A stretch of DNA of 43,549 nucleotides from Bacillota bacterium (GTDB lineage Bacteria; Bacillota; Sulfobacillia; RBS10-35; Bu92), in the NCBI GenBank assembly GCA_014896375.1, contig JADBKN010000007.1, positions 1 through 43,549 of the forward strand, read 5' to 3'. Within the stretch, counting starts at the first letter, position 1; each line of letters begins with the position of its first letter. Shown here one piece after another: positions 27,515 through 38,892 of the stretch. A program made the translations under genes and the position numbers. The notes beneath the pieces are model-generated. The model was not told the DNA's origin. It was given only the letters and a program-made list of their open reading frames with translations, and ran no database searches.

Positions 27515-28532
27515 GGAGATGGCTCCGGAAGAGGAGACGGCTCCGGAAGAGGAGGGCGACCGCCCGCGCGAGCGCGTGTTCGAGTACGTCGTCGCTCCGG
27601 AGGAGGAGGGGATGCGGCTCGACCGCTTCCTCGCCATCCACAACGAGCTCGACGCCAGCCGCGCCACCGTGCAGGACTGGATCACGGAAGGGCGCGTGCT
27701 GCTCAACGGCTATGAGGGCCACCGTTCCGACAAGCTGCGCGCCGGTGACGTCGTCCGGCTCACGGCACCGGAGCCCGAGCCGGTGTCGCTCCCGGCCCAG
27801 GACATCCCGCTCGACATCGTCTACGAGGATCACGACATCATCGTCGTCAACAAGCAGCGCGGCCTCGTCGTGCACCCGGCCGCGGGCAACCCGTCGGGCA
27901 CGCTGGTCAATGCGCTCTTGGCGCACTGCAAGGACCTCTCCGGCATCAACGGCGTGCTCCGGCCGGGCATCGTGCACCGCATCGACAAGGACACGACCGG
28001 GCTCCTTGTGGTGGCGAAGACGGACCGCGCGCACGCGCACCTGGCGCGGCAGATCCGCATGCACCTCGTGCAGCGCACCTACCTCGCGCTCATCAAGGGT
28101 ATCCCGCTGGCGGACGAGGGCACCATCGAGGCGGCCATCGGCCGCGACCCCTCGGACCGCAAGCGCATGGCCGTGCGGCCGGGGGTGGGTAAGCCCTCGA
28201 TCACGCGCTTCCAGGTCCTTGAGAAGTTCGACGGGTACAGCCTGGTCCAGTGCCGCCTCGAGACGGGCCGCACGCACCAGATCCGCGTGCACATGGCGTA
28301 CATGGGCCATCCCATCGTGGGCGATCCGGTCTACGCGCCGGCCGCGCTGCGCCCGGGCGGGAAGGAGTCGCTGGGGCTGGGCGGCCAGGCGTTGCACGCC
28401 CACCGCCTGCGCCTGCGCCACCCGCGCAACAACGAGGAGATGGAATTCACGGCGCCGCTTCCGGAGGATTTCCAACGGGCGCTCGACGAACTCCGCGAGA
28501 GAAGCGCCCAGGCCGGTCGCGTGCGGAGGTGA
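27504..28532 (+). CDS. rluD: RluD-family 23S rRNA pseudouridine synthase
   Basis: A 342-residue pseudouridine synthase with an N-terminal S4 RNA-binding domain ([39 protein letters not shown]) and a catalytic domain containing [22 protein letters not shown], in which the Asp of RID is the nucleophile, YLALIKG, and [22 protein letters not shown]. It modifies uridines of large-subunit rRNA. The first ~30 residues are acidic and include a short tandem repeat ([11 protein letters not shown]) produced by a duplicated 15-bp stretch near 27525-27555; this is outside the S4 core. Confidence 0.94.
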   Translation: MRPEEMAPEEETAPEEEGDRPRERVFEYVVAPEEEGMRLDRFLAIHNELDASRATVQDWITEGRVLLNGYEGHRSDKLRAGDVVRLTAPEPEPVSLPAQDIPLDIVYEDHDIIVVNKQRGLVVHPAAGNPSGTLVNALLAHCKDLSGINGVLRPGIVHRIDKDTTGLLVVAKTDRAHAHLARQIRMHLVQRTYLALIKGIPLADEGTIEAAIGRDPSDRKRMAVRPGVGKPSITRFQVLEKFDGYSLVQCRLETGRTHQIRVHMAYMGHPIVGDPVYAPAALRPGGKESLGLGGQALHAHRLRLRHPRNNEEMEFTAPLPEDFQRALDELRERSAQAGRVRR

Positions 28533-28537
28533 GACGC

Positions 28538-29290
28538 TTGCCGGGGATGACGCTCACCGTGCTCGGCTGCCAGGGGCCCTATCCCGGGCCCGGCGGGGCG
28601 ACGGCCGGATACCTCGTGGAGGCGGGGGGTTTCCGGCTCCTCTTGGACTGCGGCAGCGGGGTGCTCTCGCAGCTCGGGCGCCACTGCCCGCCGGAGGCGC
28701 TCGACGCCGTGGTCTTGAGCCACCTGCACCACGACCACATCGCGGACATGGGCGTGCTCGGCTACGCGCTGCAGACAGAGTCCAGCCTGGGGCGGCGCAG
28801 TGGGCCGCTGCCGGTCTACGCCACGCGGGAGCCGGCGGAGGTCTTTGAGCGCCTGCGGTATCGCGATGTCTTCGCCGTGCACCCGCTCAACCCGGCCTCG
28901 CCGCCGGAAGAGCTCGTGATCGGCCCTTTCCGCGCCCGGTTCGCGCCGACCGTCCACGCCCTGCCCTGCCTGGCCGTGCGCCTGGAGTGCGGCGGCCGCG
29001 CGCTCGCGTACTCCGCGGACACCGGCTGGACGGAGGCGGTGCCGGAGCTGGCGCGGGGCGCGCACGTCTTCATCTGCGAGGCCTCATTCATGGAGCCCGA
29101 GGAGCCGGGGAAGGGACCCGGCCACCTCACGGGCCGGCAGGCGGGGGAGATGGCGCGCCGGGCGGGCGTGGAAAGGCTCCTCCTCACGCACCTCTACCCG
29201 CGTTTCGATCCGGATGCCCTTGTAGCGCAGGCGCGCGAGGTCTTCCCGGCAGCGGAGGCGTGCGTTCCGGGCGTGCTCTATGAGGTTTGA
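28538..29290 (+). CDS. Metallo-beta-lactamase-fold hydrolase (RNase Z-like)
   Basis: A ~250-residue MBL-fold protein: TVLGCQGPYPGPGGATAGYLVEAGG at the N-terminus, LLLDCGSGVLSQLG, the metal motif VLSHLHHDHIADMG, VHALPCLAVRLECGGRALAYSADTGWTEAV, FICEASFME and LLLTHLYPRFD. This is the pattern of the ElaC/RNase Z-related single-domain proteins, but the long exosite arm of true RNase Z is not seen, so it may act on small phosphodiesters or lactones. TTG 28538 is preferred, with GGAGGTGA 5 nt upstream; ATG 28547 is an alternative. Follows rluD by 5 nt. Confidence 0.85.
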   Translation: MPGMTLTVLGCQGPYPGPGGATAGYLVEAGGFRLLLDCGSGVLSQLGRHCPPEALDAVVLSHLHHDHIADMGVLGYALQTESSLGRRSGPLPVYATREPAEVFERLRYRDVFAVHPLNPASPPEELVIGPFRARFAPTVHALPCLAVRLECGGRALAYSADTGWTEAVPELARGAHVFICEASFMEPEEPGKGPGHLTGRQAGEMARRAGVERLLLTHLYPRFDPDALVAQAREVFPAAEACVPGVLYEV

Positions 29291-29326
29291 CGGCGGCGGC
29301 CGGATGTCCGGCGGGGCGGTGAGGGT

Positions 29327-30184
29327 GTGAGGGACGGGACGGCGCAGGCGGCGGTGGAGCTCGTGCGGCGCGCGCCGGCGATCCCCTTCTACCTCGTCCT
29401 CATGTACGCCCTGCCCTCGTTGGCCACTTGGGTGGCGGCGCGTCTTCTGCTCCTCGCCGGGGAGCGCGATGCGGCCCGCCTCCTGCCCATCGGCCTTCTC
29501 GTCCTCGCGGCGGCGCCCGCCTACGCGAGCGGCCTCATGACGCTCTTCCGTGCGGCCGTGCGCGGGGAGCCGGTGGCGCGGGAGACGTTTCTGCTCGGCG
29601 CCGGGACGTATTACGGGCGCGTCATCGGCGGGGCCGGGCTGCAGTTCCTCGTCACGCTCTTCCTCAGCGCGCCGCTCGTCGCGCTTTTGGCGGGAGGCCC
29701 CGGGCGCCTGTCCATAGAGACGGGCGCGCCCCTCCCCGTGTGGGGGTTCGACCTGTGGCGGCAGGTGGCCGTGAGACCGGAGTTCGCCATCCTCGCGCTC
29801 GGCATGCTGGCCGTGCAGTGGGGCGCGCTCTACTGGGCGCCGGCCGTGGCGCTCGGCGACCTCACGGCCACGGCCGGGTTGGCGGCTGCCGTGCGCGCGG
29901 CCGCGCGCCGCTGGCCGGGGACGCTCGTCCTGGTGATTCTCAACGGCGCTGTCACCAGCGTTCTCACGGCCCTCGTGACGGCGCTCGGCGGGGCGCCATC
30001 TACCGGGCTGGTCCCGGCGTCCGGGGCGCTGTGGGACGTGGCGTCGGCGGAGGCACTCTGGGGGGTGGTGCTCAGTGCGGCCCTCCAGGGCGCGTGGCAG
30101 TCGTTCTTCCGCGCCTTCGTCTGGATCTCATATGCGGTGCGGGAGGAGAGGGCGGCGGACGGGGCGGAGACCGGCGCGGCCTAG
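29327..30184 (+). CDS. Polytopic membrane protein of unknown function
   Basis: A 285-residue protein with about six hydrophobic stretches, e.g. IPFYLVLMYALPSLATWVAA, LLPIGLLVLAAAPAYASGLM, GLQFLVTLFLSAPLVALLAGG, VRPEFAILALGMLAVQWGALYW and LVLVILNGAVTSVLTALVTALGG, and a charged C-terminal tail (VREERAADGAE). The layout resembles the poorly characterised integral membrane proteins that line up several helices with Ala-rich amphipathic segments, but I do not recognise a family and assign no function. GTG start follows a GC-rich gap of 36 bp after the MBL gene. Its 3' end runs into short GC repeats. Confidence 0.6.
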   Translation: MRDGTAQAAVELVRRAPAIPFYLVLMYALPSLATWVAARLLLLAGERDAARLLPIGLLVLAAAPAYASGLMTLFRAAVRGEPVARETFLLGAGTYYGRVIGGAGLQFLVTLFLSAPLVALLAGGPGRLSIETGAPLPVWGFDLWRQVAVRPEFAILALGMLAVQWGALYWAPAVALGDLTATAGLAAAVRAAARRWPGTLVLVILNGAVTSVLTALVTALGGAPSTGLVPASGALWDVASAEALWGVVLSAALQGAWQSFFRAFVWISYAVREERAADGAETGAA

Positions 30185-30248
30185 GGTGCAGGGGACGCGG
30201 GGCGCGCGGGGCGCGGCCTAGGGTGCGGGACGCGGCCTAGGGCGCGAC
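30175..30248. repeat. Short degenerate GC-rich repeats, CGCGGCCTAGGG units
   Basis: Three copies of the 12-mer CGCGGCCTAGGG occur at about 30175, 30212 and 30231; the first includes the stop codon of the preceding membrane-protein gene. They mark the edge of the non-coding island and could have arisen by slippage. Confidence 0.6.
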
Positions 30249-30360
30249 TTAAGTGCGCCTGCGCATTTATGACAGAACGTAATGGCGGATTATGTCACAT
30301 CGAGCTAAGGATAAGTGCGATTACGCCGCTAACGAGCGTGGTATCGCCGGATGGCGGGGT

Positions 30361-30530
30361 GATAGGGTCGAAAAGTGCCTTACGAGGACCTCGCCGAGTA
30401 GCGGCAGAACGTTTCGGACGCTACTGCCGGATCGGCCGCTTCGCCGAAATGCGCGAAGGAATTCCGGTGATCGGCCCGTCGGCTGCGGGGCTGCGGGGGC
30501 TGTGGGGCTAAGGGGCATGCGGTGCCGGCA
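30361..30530 (+). repeat. Diverged duplicate block, copy 1
   Basis: Aligns with 30757-30945: GATAGGGTCGAAAAG... corresponds to the palindrome at 30757, GTAGCGGCAGAACG... to that at 30820, and from GGATC (30429) to GGTGCCGGC (30530) the two copies match closely, including CGAAAT, GCGAAG, ATCGGCCCGTCGGCTGCGGG and CTAAGGGG. A ~23-bp gap relative to copy 2 separates its first two units. It lies outside, and just left of, the TIR-bounded element. Confidence 0.65.
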
Positions 30531-30538
30531 CGCGGCCG

Positions 30539-30566
30539 GGCTCTAGACCGATAAGTGTGTGGTGAA
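30539..30566 (+). repeat. Left terminal inverted repeat
   Basis: Begins GGCTCTAGACCGATAAGTGT and ends GGTGAA. Partner at 31223-31250 differs only at the 15th base (A here, C in the partner). Confidence 0.85.
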
Positions 30567-30704
30567 CACGAGCGTAGCCAATGGCGGAAGCCCAAGGAGC
30601 ATATTCGGACATCGATGTCAGGGTCTCCGGCCGGTCATCGATCGGCTGCTGTCGCGCGACGGGTCCGCTGCTGTGACGCGTACGCGATCATGGCCTCGCC
30701 GGTG

Positions 30705-30893
30705 AAATAGGGCAAATTTCTTTGCCTATTTTGCCGAGACACCGTGTGAGCGAGTAGATAAGCCAAAAAGGTTGGCCTATCAGTTGACATAACGATGATT
30801 TTGGGGTGTAGGGCGGGAAATAGGCCAAAGAATTTGGCTTATCAGAGGCTGGATCCGCCGTCTCATCGAAATAGGCGAAGAATTTTCGGTTAT
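30705..30893. repeat. Cluster of four related imperfect palindromes, consensus ATAGGCCAAA / TTTGGCTTAT
   Basis: Unit A 30705-30731: AAATAGG(G)CAAA paired with TTTGCCTATTT. Unit B 30757-30781: GATAAGCCAA with TTGGCCTATC, i.e. the opposite orientation of the consensus. Unit C 30820-30842: ATAGGCCAAA with TTTGGCTTAT, loop GAA, one G-T wobble. Unit D 30871-30893: ATAGGCGAA with TTCGGTTAT. Centres lie at about 30718, 30769, 30831 and 30882, spacings of 51, 62 and 51 bp, close to whole helical turns. Three of the units are preceded by GAA. Function unknown: protein-binding sites or RNA stems are both possible. Confidence 0.6.
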
Positions 30894-30945
30894 CGGCCCG
30901 TCGGCTGCGGGGGCTGCGGGGCTAAGGGGTATCCGGTGCCGGCCG
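30757..30945 (+). repeat. Diverged duplicate block, copy 2
   Basis: Partner of the block at 30361-30530, inside the TIR-bounded element. Contains three of the four palindromes and ends with ATCGGCCCGTCGGCTGCGGG, CTAAGGGG and GGTGCCGGC. The matching GC-rich ends suggest one arose from the other by duplication or that both descend from a repeated element. Confidence 0.65.
30784..30812 (+). promoter_or_regulatory. Possible internal promoter in the island
   Basis: A perfect TTGACA (30784-30789) in AT-rich context, with a weak -10 candidate TGTAGG 17 bp downstream. Transcripts would contain palindromes C and D as hairpins. Weak evidence. Confidence 0.25.
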
Positions 30946-31222
30946 GCGGGCGCAGAGCCCCGACGGCCGCAGAGCCCCGCAGCCCACGCGGCGGGCAGAA
31001 CCCGGCGACCCGCCGGAGGCGTGCCAGTCCCGGCACCCGGCGGAGGCGAGCCGGGCCCGGCGCGCCTCGGAGCTCGAAAGGCGCGGCAGCCGAGCCGCCG
31101 CCGTCCAGACGGCTCTCAGCACTTTCGACGTGTGCCGTGGAACGACGGGAGCGGCGGAGCAGATGGCCCTCTCGGTGTGTGGGTATCGCACTCAACCCTT
31201 GACGCTTCTGCCGCTCTCTTCT

Positions 31223-31250
31223 TTCACCACACACTGATCGGTCTAGAGCC
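31223..31250 (-). repeat. Right terminal inverted repeat
   Basis: Inverted partner of 30539-30566; read on the minus strand it begins GGCTCTAGACCGATCAGTGT. Confidence 0.85.
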
Positions 31251-31259
31251 ACGCCGCCG

Positions 31260-31288
31260 TTGACAGCGCCCGAGAGGGCGCGTAGACT
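31260..31288 (+). promoter_or_regulatory. SigA-type promoter of the pyr operon with a palindrome in the spacer
   Basis: TTGACA (31260-31265), 17-bp spacer, TAGACT (31283-31288). The spacer is occupied almost entirely by the palindrome GCGCCC-GAGA-GGGCGC (31266-31281), which may be an operator or may simply be sequence chance in a GC-rich genome. Confidence 0.8.
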
Positions 31289-31305
31289 GTCCCTGAACCA
31301 AGCAG

Positions 31306-31413
31306 CCTTTAAGCGCGTCCGGCGAGACGGGCAAGGCGTCACACGGAGGGGCCGCCGTCAGGCGGCGCCCCGCAAGGCCTGAACTTCTTGCCGGCCCGGC
31401 AGGAAGTTTTTTT
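31306..31413 (+). promoter_or_regulatory. PyrR-dependent attenuator of the pyr operon
   Basis: CCTTTAAGCGCGTCCGGCGA continuing GACGGGCAAGG (31306-31336) forms the anti-antiterminator: CCTT pairs with AAGG around a purine-rich PyrR-binding loop (GTCCGGCGAGAC resembles the conserved TCCnGnGAGgC). A GCCGCC-GTCA-GGCGGC stem follows (31351-31366), then the terminator. UMP-bound PyrR stabilises the first stem and so favours termination. Confidence 0.88.
31382..31413 (+). terminator. Attenuator terminator before pyrR
   Basis: ACTTCTTGCCGG pairs with CCGGCAGGAAGT (one mismatch) and is followed by seven Ts (31407-31413), a textbook intrinsic terminator within the leader. Confidence 0.92.
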
Positions 31414-31438
31414 CATGCCCGGCAGAGGGCCAGACTAG

Positions 31439-32005
<567 letters not shown>

Positions 32006-32022
32006 CGGTGGAGGCGCCCCTC

Positions 32023-32955
32023 GTGCACCCGGGAAGCCTCGTCGGTCTCGCCGGCCTCCCGGCCGGCGCCATCGAGCGCCTCCTCGACCGCGCGGAGGCG
32101 TGGCTCGCGGCCTGGGAGCGCGGCTCGCTTGCGCCTGTGCTCTTCGGGCGCAGCGTGGCGCTCTGGTTCGCCGAGCCCAGCACGCGCACGCGCGTCTCCT
32201 TCGAGCAGGCGGCGTCGCTCCTCGGCGCCCGCGCGATCGTCATCGGGGAGCGCGGCACGAGCCTGGAGAAGGGCGAGACGCTCGCCGACACGGCCGCCAC
32301 GCTGCAGGCGACGGGTGTGGACGCCGTCGTGGTGCGCCACGCCGCCTCCGGCGTCCCGGAGCAGCTGGCGCACGCCGTGCGCATCCCCGTCCTCAACGCC
32401 GGCGACGGCACGCATGAGCATCCCACCCAGGGCCTTCTCGACGCCCTCACCGTGCGCTGCGCCTTCGGGCGCGTGGCGGGGCTGCGCGTGGCCATCGTGG
32501 GCGACGTGCTCCACAGCCGCGTGGCGCGCTCCACCACGTGGGCGCTCGCGGCGCTGGGCGCGCACGTCGTCCTCTGCGGGCCGCCCACGCTGGTGCCGGC
32601 CGCGCTGGCGCAGGCGCTGCCGGCCGAGGTCGAGCAGGACCTTCACCGCGCGCTCCAGGGGGCGGACGTCGTGATGGCCCTGCGGTTGCAGAAGGAGCGC
32701 ATGGCGGCGGCCTACCTGCCCAGCGAGGAGGAGTACCGCGCGCTCTGGGGCATCACCGCGGAGCGTCTGCAGTGGGCGCGGCCGCACGCGCTCTTCCTCC
32801 ACCCGGGGCCCTCCAACCGCGGTGTCGAGGTGGAGAGCGACGTGCACGACGGGCCGCGCTCCCTTGTGCGGCAGCAGGTGCGCCACGGCGTGGCCGTGCG
32901 CATGGCGGTCCTGGAGCGCGCGCTGGGAGAGGGGGCGGCGGCGTGGCCCTCCTGA
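32023..32955 (+). CDS. pyrB: Aspartate carbamoyltransferase catalytic subunit
   Basis: Joins carbamoyl phosphate and aspartate. The 310-residue protein shows the carbamoyl-phosphate loop ALWFAEPSTRTRVSFEQAA (residues 47-65), HEHPTQGLLDALT, VAIVGDVLHSRVARS, MALRLQKERM and LHPGPSNRGVEVESDV. GTG 32023 is preferred over GTG 32008 because GTGGAGG lies 8 nt upstream and the length is normal. No pyrI regulatory subunit accompanies it, as expected for Gram-positives. Overlaps pyrC by 13 bp. Confidence 0.96.
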   Translation: MHPGSLVGLAGLPAGAIERLLDRAEAWLAAWERGSLAPVLFGRSVALWFAEPSTRTRVSFEQAASLLGARAIVIGERGTSLEKGETLADTAATLQATGVDAVVVRHAASGVPEQLAHAVRIPVLNAGDGTHEHPTQGLLDALTVRCAFGRVAGLRVAIVGDVLHSRVARSTTWALAALGAHVVLCGPPTLVPAALAQALPAEVEQDLHRALQGADVVMALRLQKERMAAAYLPSEEEYRALWGITAERLQWARPHALFLHPGPSNRGVEVESDVHDGPRSLVRQQVRHGVAVRMAVLERALGEGAAAWPS

Positions 32956-34247
32956 TCCGCGGCGGCCGGCTGGTCGACCCGGCCACCGGCCGCGACGGCC
33001 GCTTCGATGTGTGGGTGGAGGACGGCCGCGTGGCGGCCGTGGCGCCCGACCTCGCTGCGCGGCTGCCGGCCGAGGGCGGGAGCGTGGAGGTGTTCGAGGC
33101 CGCCGGATGCGTCGTCACGCCGGGGCTGATCGACGTGCACACCCACCTGCGCGTCCCCGGCCAGGCGCACAAGGAGACGCTGGCCACCGGCACGGCGGCT
33201 GCGGCCGCGGGCGGCTTCACGCAGGTGGTGACGTTCCCCAACACGCGCCCGGTGATCGACAGCCCCTGGCTGGTGGAGGCCGTGCTCGCGCGGGCACGAG
33301 AGGAGGCGCGGGTGCGCGTGCACGTGGCCGGCGCGCTGACGCGCGGCCAGGAGGGCCGCGAGCTGGCGCCGCTCGCCGCCATGGCGCGCGCGGGCGCTGT
33401 GGCCTTTACGGACGACGGCCGCCCCGTCGCCGACGCCGGCGTCTTCCGCCGCGCCCTGGAGTACGCGCGCGCCGTGGGCCTGCCGGTCCTCGACCATGCC
33501 GAGGATCCCGGGCTCTCCGGCGCCGGAGTGGTGCACGAGGGTCCGGTGGCGCTGGCCCTGGGGCTTCCCGGCATCCCCGCGCTGAGCGAGGCGGCGGCCG
33601 TCGCGCGCGACGTGGCGCTCTCGGCGCTCACCGGCGCGCGGCTGCACGTCCTGCACCTCTCGACGGCCGGCGCCGTGGAGGCGGTGCGCCGCGCCAAGGA
33701 GGCGGGCGCGCCGGTGACGGCGGAGGTGACACCGCACCACCTGGCGTTCACGGTGGCGGAGGTGGAGCGCCTGCGCTACGATGCGTCCACCAAGGTGAAC
33801 CCTCCCCTGCGCGACGAGGCCGACCGCCAAGCGCTGATCGAAGGGCTGCGCAGCGGCGTGATCGACCTCATCGCCACGGACCACGCGCCGCACAGCCCCG
33901 ACGAGAAGTCCCTTCCCTACGTGGACGCGCCCTTCGGCATCAGCGGCCTGGAGACGGCCTTCCCTCTGGCGTACGCCGTCCTCGTGCAAGGCGGCGTCCT
34001 GACGCTCGCGGAGCTCGTGCGGCGCTTCACCGTGGAGCCGGCGCGCGCGCTGGGGCTGCCCGGCGGGCGCCTCGCGGAAGGCGACCCGGCCGACATCGCG
34101 ATCTTCGACCTCGACGCGGAGTGGGTCGTCGACCCCTCCGCCTTACGTTCCAAGGGCAAGCACACGCCCGCCGCCGGGCGCCGGCTGCGCGGCCGCTGCG
34201 CGGCCACGTTCGTCGGCGGGCGGCGGGTCTGGGGGGATCGGCCGTGA
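32943..34247 (+). CDS. pyrC: Dihydroorotase
   Basis: Cyclises carbamoyl aspartate to dihydroorotate with zinc. The 434-residue amidohydrolase has VVTPGLIDVHTHLRVPGQAHKE (zinc His66, His68), GGFTQVVTFPNTRPVID, VLDHAEDPGL, LHVLHLSTAGAVEAVRRAK, VTAEVTPHHLAF, ASTKVNPPLR and LIATDHAPHSPDEK. The start GTG 32943 lies inside the end of pyrB. Overlaps carA through GTGA. Confidence 0.95.
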   Translation: MALLIRGGRLVDPATGRDGRFDVWVEDGRVAAVAPDLAARLPAEGGSVEVFEAAGCVVTPGLIDVHTHLRVPGQAHKETLATGTAAAAAGGFTQVVTFPNTRPVIDSPWLVEAVLARAREEARVRVHVAGALTRGQEGRELAPLAAMARAGAVAFTDDGRPVADAGVFRRALEYARAVGLPVLDHAEDPGLSGAGVVHEGPVALALGLPGIPALSEAAAVARDVALSALTGARLHVLHLSTAGAVEAVRRAKEAGAPVTAEVTPHHLAFTVAEVERLRYDASTKVNPPLRDEADRQALIEGLRSGVIDLIATDHAPHSPDEKSLPYVDAPFGISGLETAFPLAYAVLVQGGVLTLAELVRRFTVEPARALGLPGGRLAEGDPADIAIFDLDAEWVVDPSALRSKGKHTPAAGRRLRGRCAATFVGGRRVWGDRP

Positions 34248-35463
34248 CGGAGCTGCGCGGGCGCGGGGTGCTGGTGCTGGAAGACGGCCGCTCGTTTGAG
34301 GGTGAGCTCTTCGGCGGCGGCGCCCTGCCGCTCTTCGGGGAGGTCGTCTTCACCACCGGCATGGCGGGCTATCAGGAGATCCTCACCGATCCCAGCTACG
34401 CCGGCCAGATGGTGACGATGGCCTATCCGCTGATCGGCAACACCGGGGTCAACGAGGAGGACGAGGAATCGCACCGCCCCTGGGTGGCGGCGCTTCTCGT
34501 GCGGGAGCGGCAGGACGCGCCCAGCCACTGGCAGGCGCGCGAGCGCCTGCACGAGTACATGGCCCGCCACGGCGTGCCCGGCCTCTCGGGCTTCGACACG
34601 CGCGCGCTGGTGCGCCACATCCGCGAGCGCGGCACGATGCGCGGGGTGCTCGTGCCGGCCGCGGCCGCGGTGGACGAGGCGGCACGCTCCGGGTGGGCCC
34701 GGCGGGCGGCGGCCTGGCGCATGCCGGACGTGGTGGCGCTGACCACGTGCGCGGAACCCTACGAGCTTCCGCCGGAGGGCGCCGCGGCGCAGGAGGGCGG
34801 CCCCGCCGGCGCTGGCGCCGAGGGCGGCCGCACGCCGGGCCGGGCGGCGGCGCCGCGCGTGACCGTCGTCGACTTCGGCGCGAAGGGCAACATCGTGCGG
34901 GAGCTGCGCCGGCGCGGCTGCCGCGTGCGCGTGGTGCCGGCCCACACTCCCGCGGAGGAGATCCTCGCCTGGCGGCCCGACGGCGTCGTGCTCTCCAACG
35001 GCCCCGGCGATCCCGCGGAGGTCACCTACGGCGTGGAGACGGCGCGGCGCCTGGCCGGCCGCGTGCCCGTCTTCGGCATCTGCCTGGGCCAACAACTCCT
35101 CGCCCTGGCCTTCGGCGCGCGCACGGAGAAGCTCAAGTTCGGCCACCGCGGCGTCAATCACCCGGTGCGCGACGAAACGCGCGACGAGGTCTACATCACC
35201 ACGCACAACCACGGTTACGCGGTGGTGGAGGAGAGCCTGCCGGAGGAGTTCGTCGTCACGCACCGCCACCTGCACGACGGCTGCGTGGAGGGCATCGCGC
35301 ACCGGCGCCTGCCCGTGTGGGCGGTGCAGTTCCATCCGGAGGCGGCGCCGGGCCCGCGCGAGGCCTCGCGCCTCTTCGACGACTTCATATCGCGCGTGCG
35401 CGCGGAGGCCGAGCGCAGGGAGCGGGGCGCGGCCGCGCCGGCGGAAGAGGGGGTGACGCGCCC

Positions 35464-35467
<4 letters not shown>
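34244..35467 (+). CDS. carA: Carbamoyl-phosphate synthase small (glutaminase) subunit
   Basis: Hydrolyses glutamine and passes ammonia to CarB. The 407-residue protein has the CPSase small-chain domain ([59 protein letters not shown]) and a class I amidotransferase domain with [32 protein letters not shown], nucleophile Cys280 in [15 protein letters not shown] and [12 protein letters not shown] Gly/Ala/Glu-rich linker (around residues 180-206) separates the domains and is longer than usual. GTGA overlaps on both sides. Position in pyr indicates the pyrimidine-specific enzyme. Confidence 0.95.

Positions 35468-38888
<3,421 letters not shown>

Positions 38889-38892
<4 letters not shown>

Larger units (their letters stand above)
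30539..31250. mobile_element. MITE-like or degenerate IS element bounded by 28-bp inverted repeats
   Basis: The two ends are near-perfect inverted repeats: GGCTCTAGACCGAT, one variable base, then AGTGTGTGGTGAA, at 30539-30566 and, inverted, at 31223-31250 (27 of 28 identical). The 712-bp interior encodes no transposase or other recognisable protein. The GGCTCT... GTGTGGTGAA design recalls ISL3-family terminal repeats. Flanking 8-mers (CGCGGCCG and ACGCCGCC) are not a duplication, so either the element is old, the ends come from two copies, or the family makes none. It ends 9 bp before the -35 box of the pyr operon. Confidence 0.65.
30249..31259. other. Non-coding repeat-rich island between the membrane-protein gene and pyr
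   Basis: Almost 1 kb without a credible gene. Codon-like structure and recognisable motifs are missing in all frames, and several stretches are unusually AT-rich for this genome (for example 30690-30890). It contains the TIR-bounded element, duplicated blocks and palindromes listed separately. In its first 110 bp I also see TGACA...TGTCA (30269-30296) flanking GAACGTAATGGCGGATTA, of unclear meaning. From 30960 to 31190 the sequence is GC-rich and featureless apart from short CGCAGAGCCCC repeats. Confidence 0.7.

Noticed and set aside
30269-30400. Possible tRNA or tRNA-like fragment in the AT-richer part of the island.
   Set aside because: No acceptor stem, T-loop GTTCRA motif or anticodon arm could be assembled.
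30705-30893. Degenerate CRISPR array (23-27-nt palindromic repeats, 25-38-nt gaps).
   Set aside because: The repeats differ from each other, one is inverted, gaps vary, only four units exist and no cas genes are near.
30531-31258. 8-bp target duplication around the TIR-bounded element.
   Set aside because: Flanking 8-mers CGCGGCCG and ACGCCGCC do not match, so no duplication is claimed.
30922-31342. Open reading frames on both strands in the GC-rich right part of the island.
   Set aside because: They are Arg/Pro/Ala-rich translations without motifs or ribosome-binding sites, as expected by chance at this GC content.
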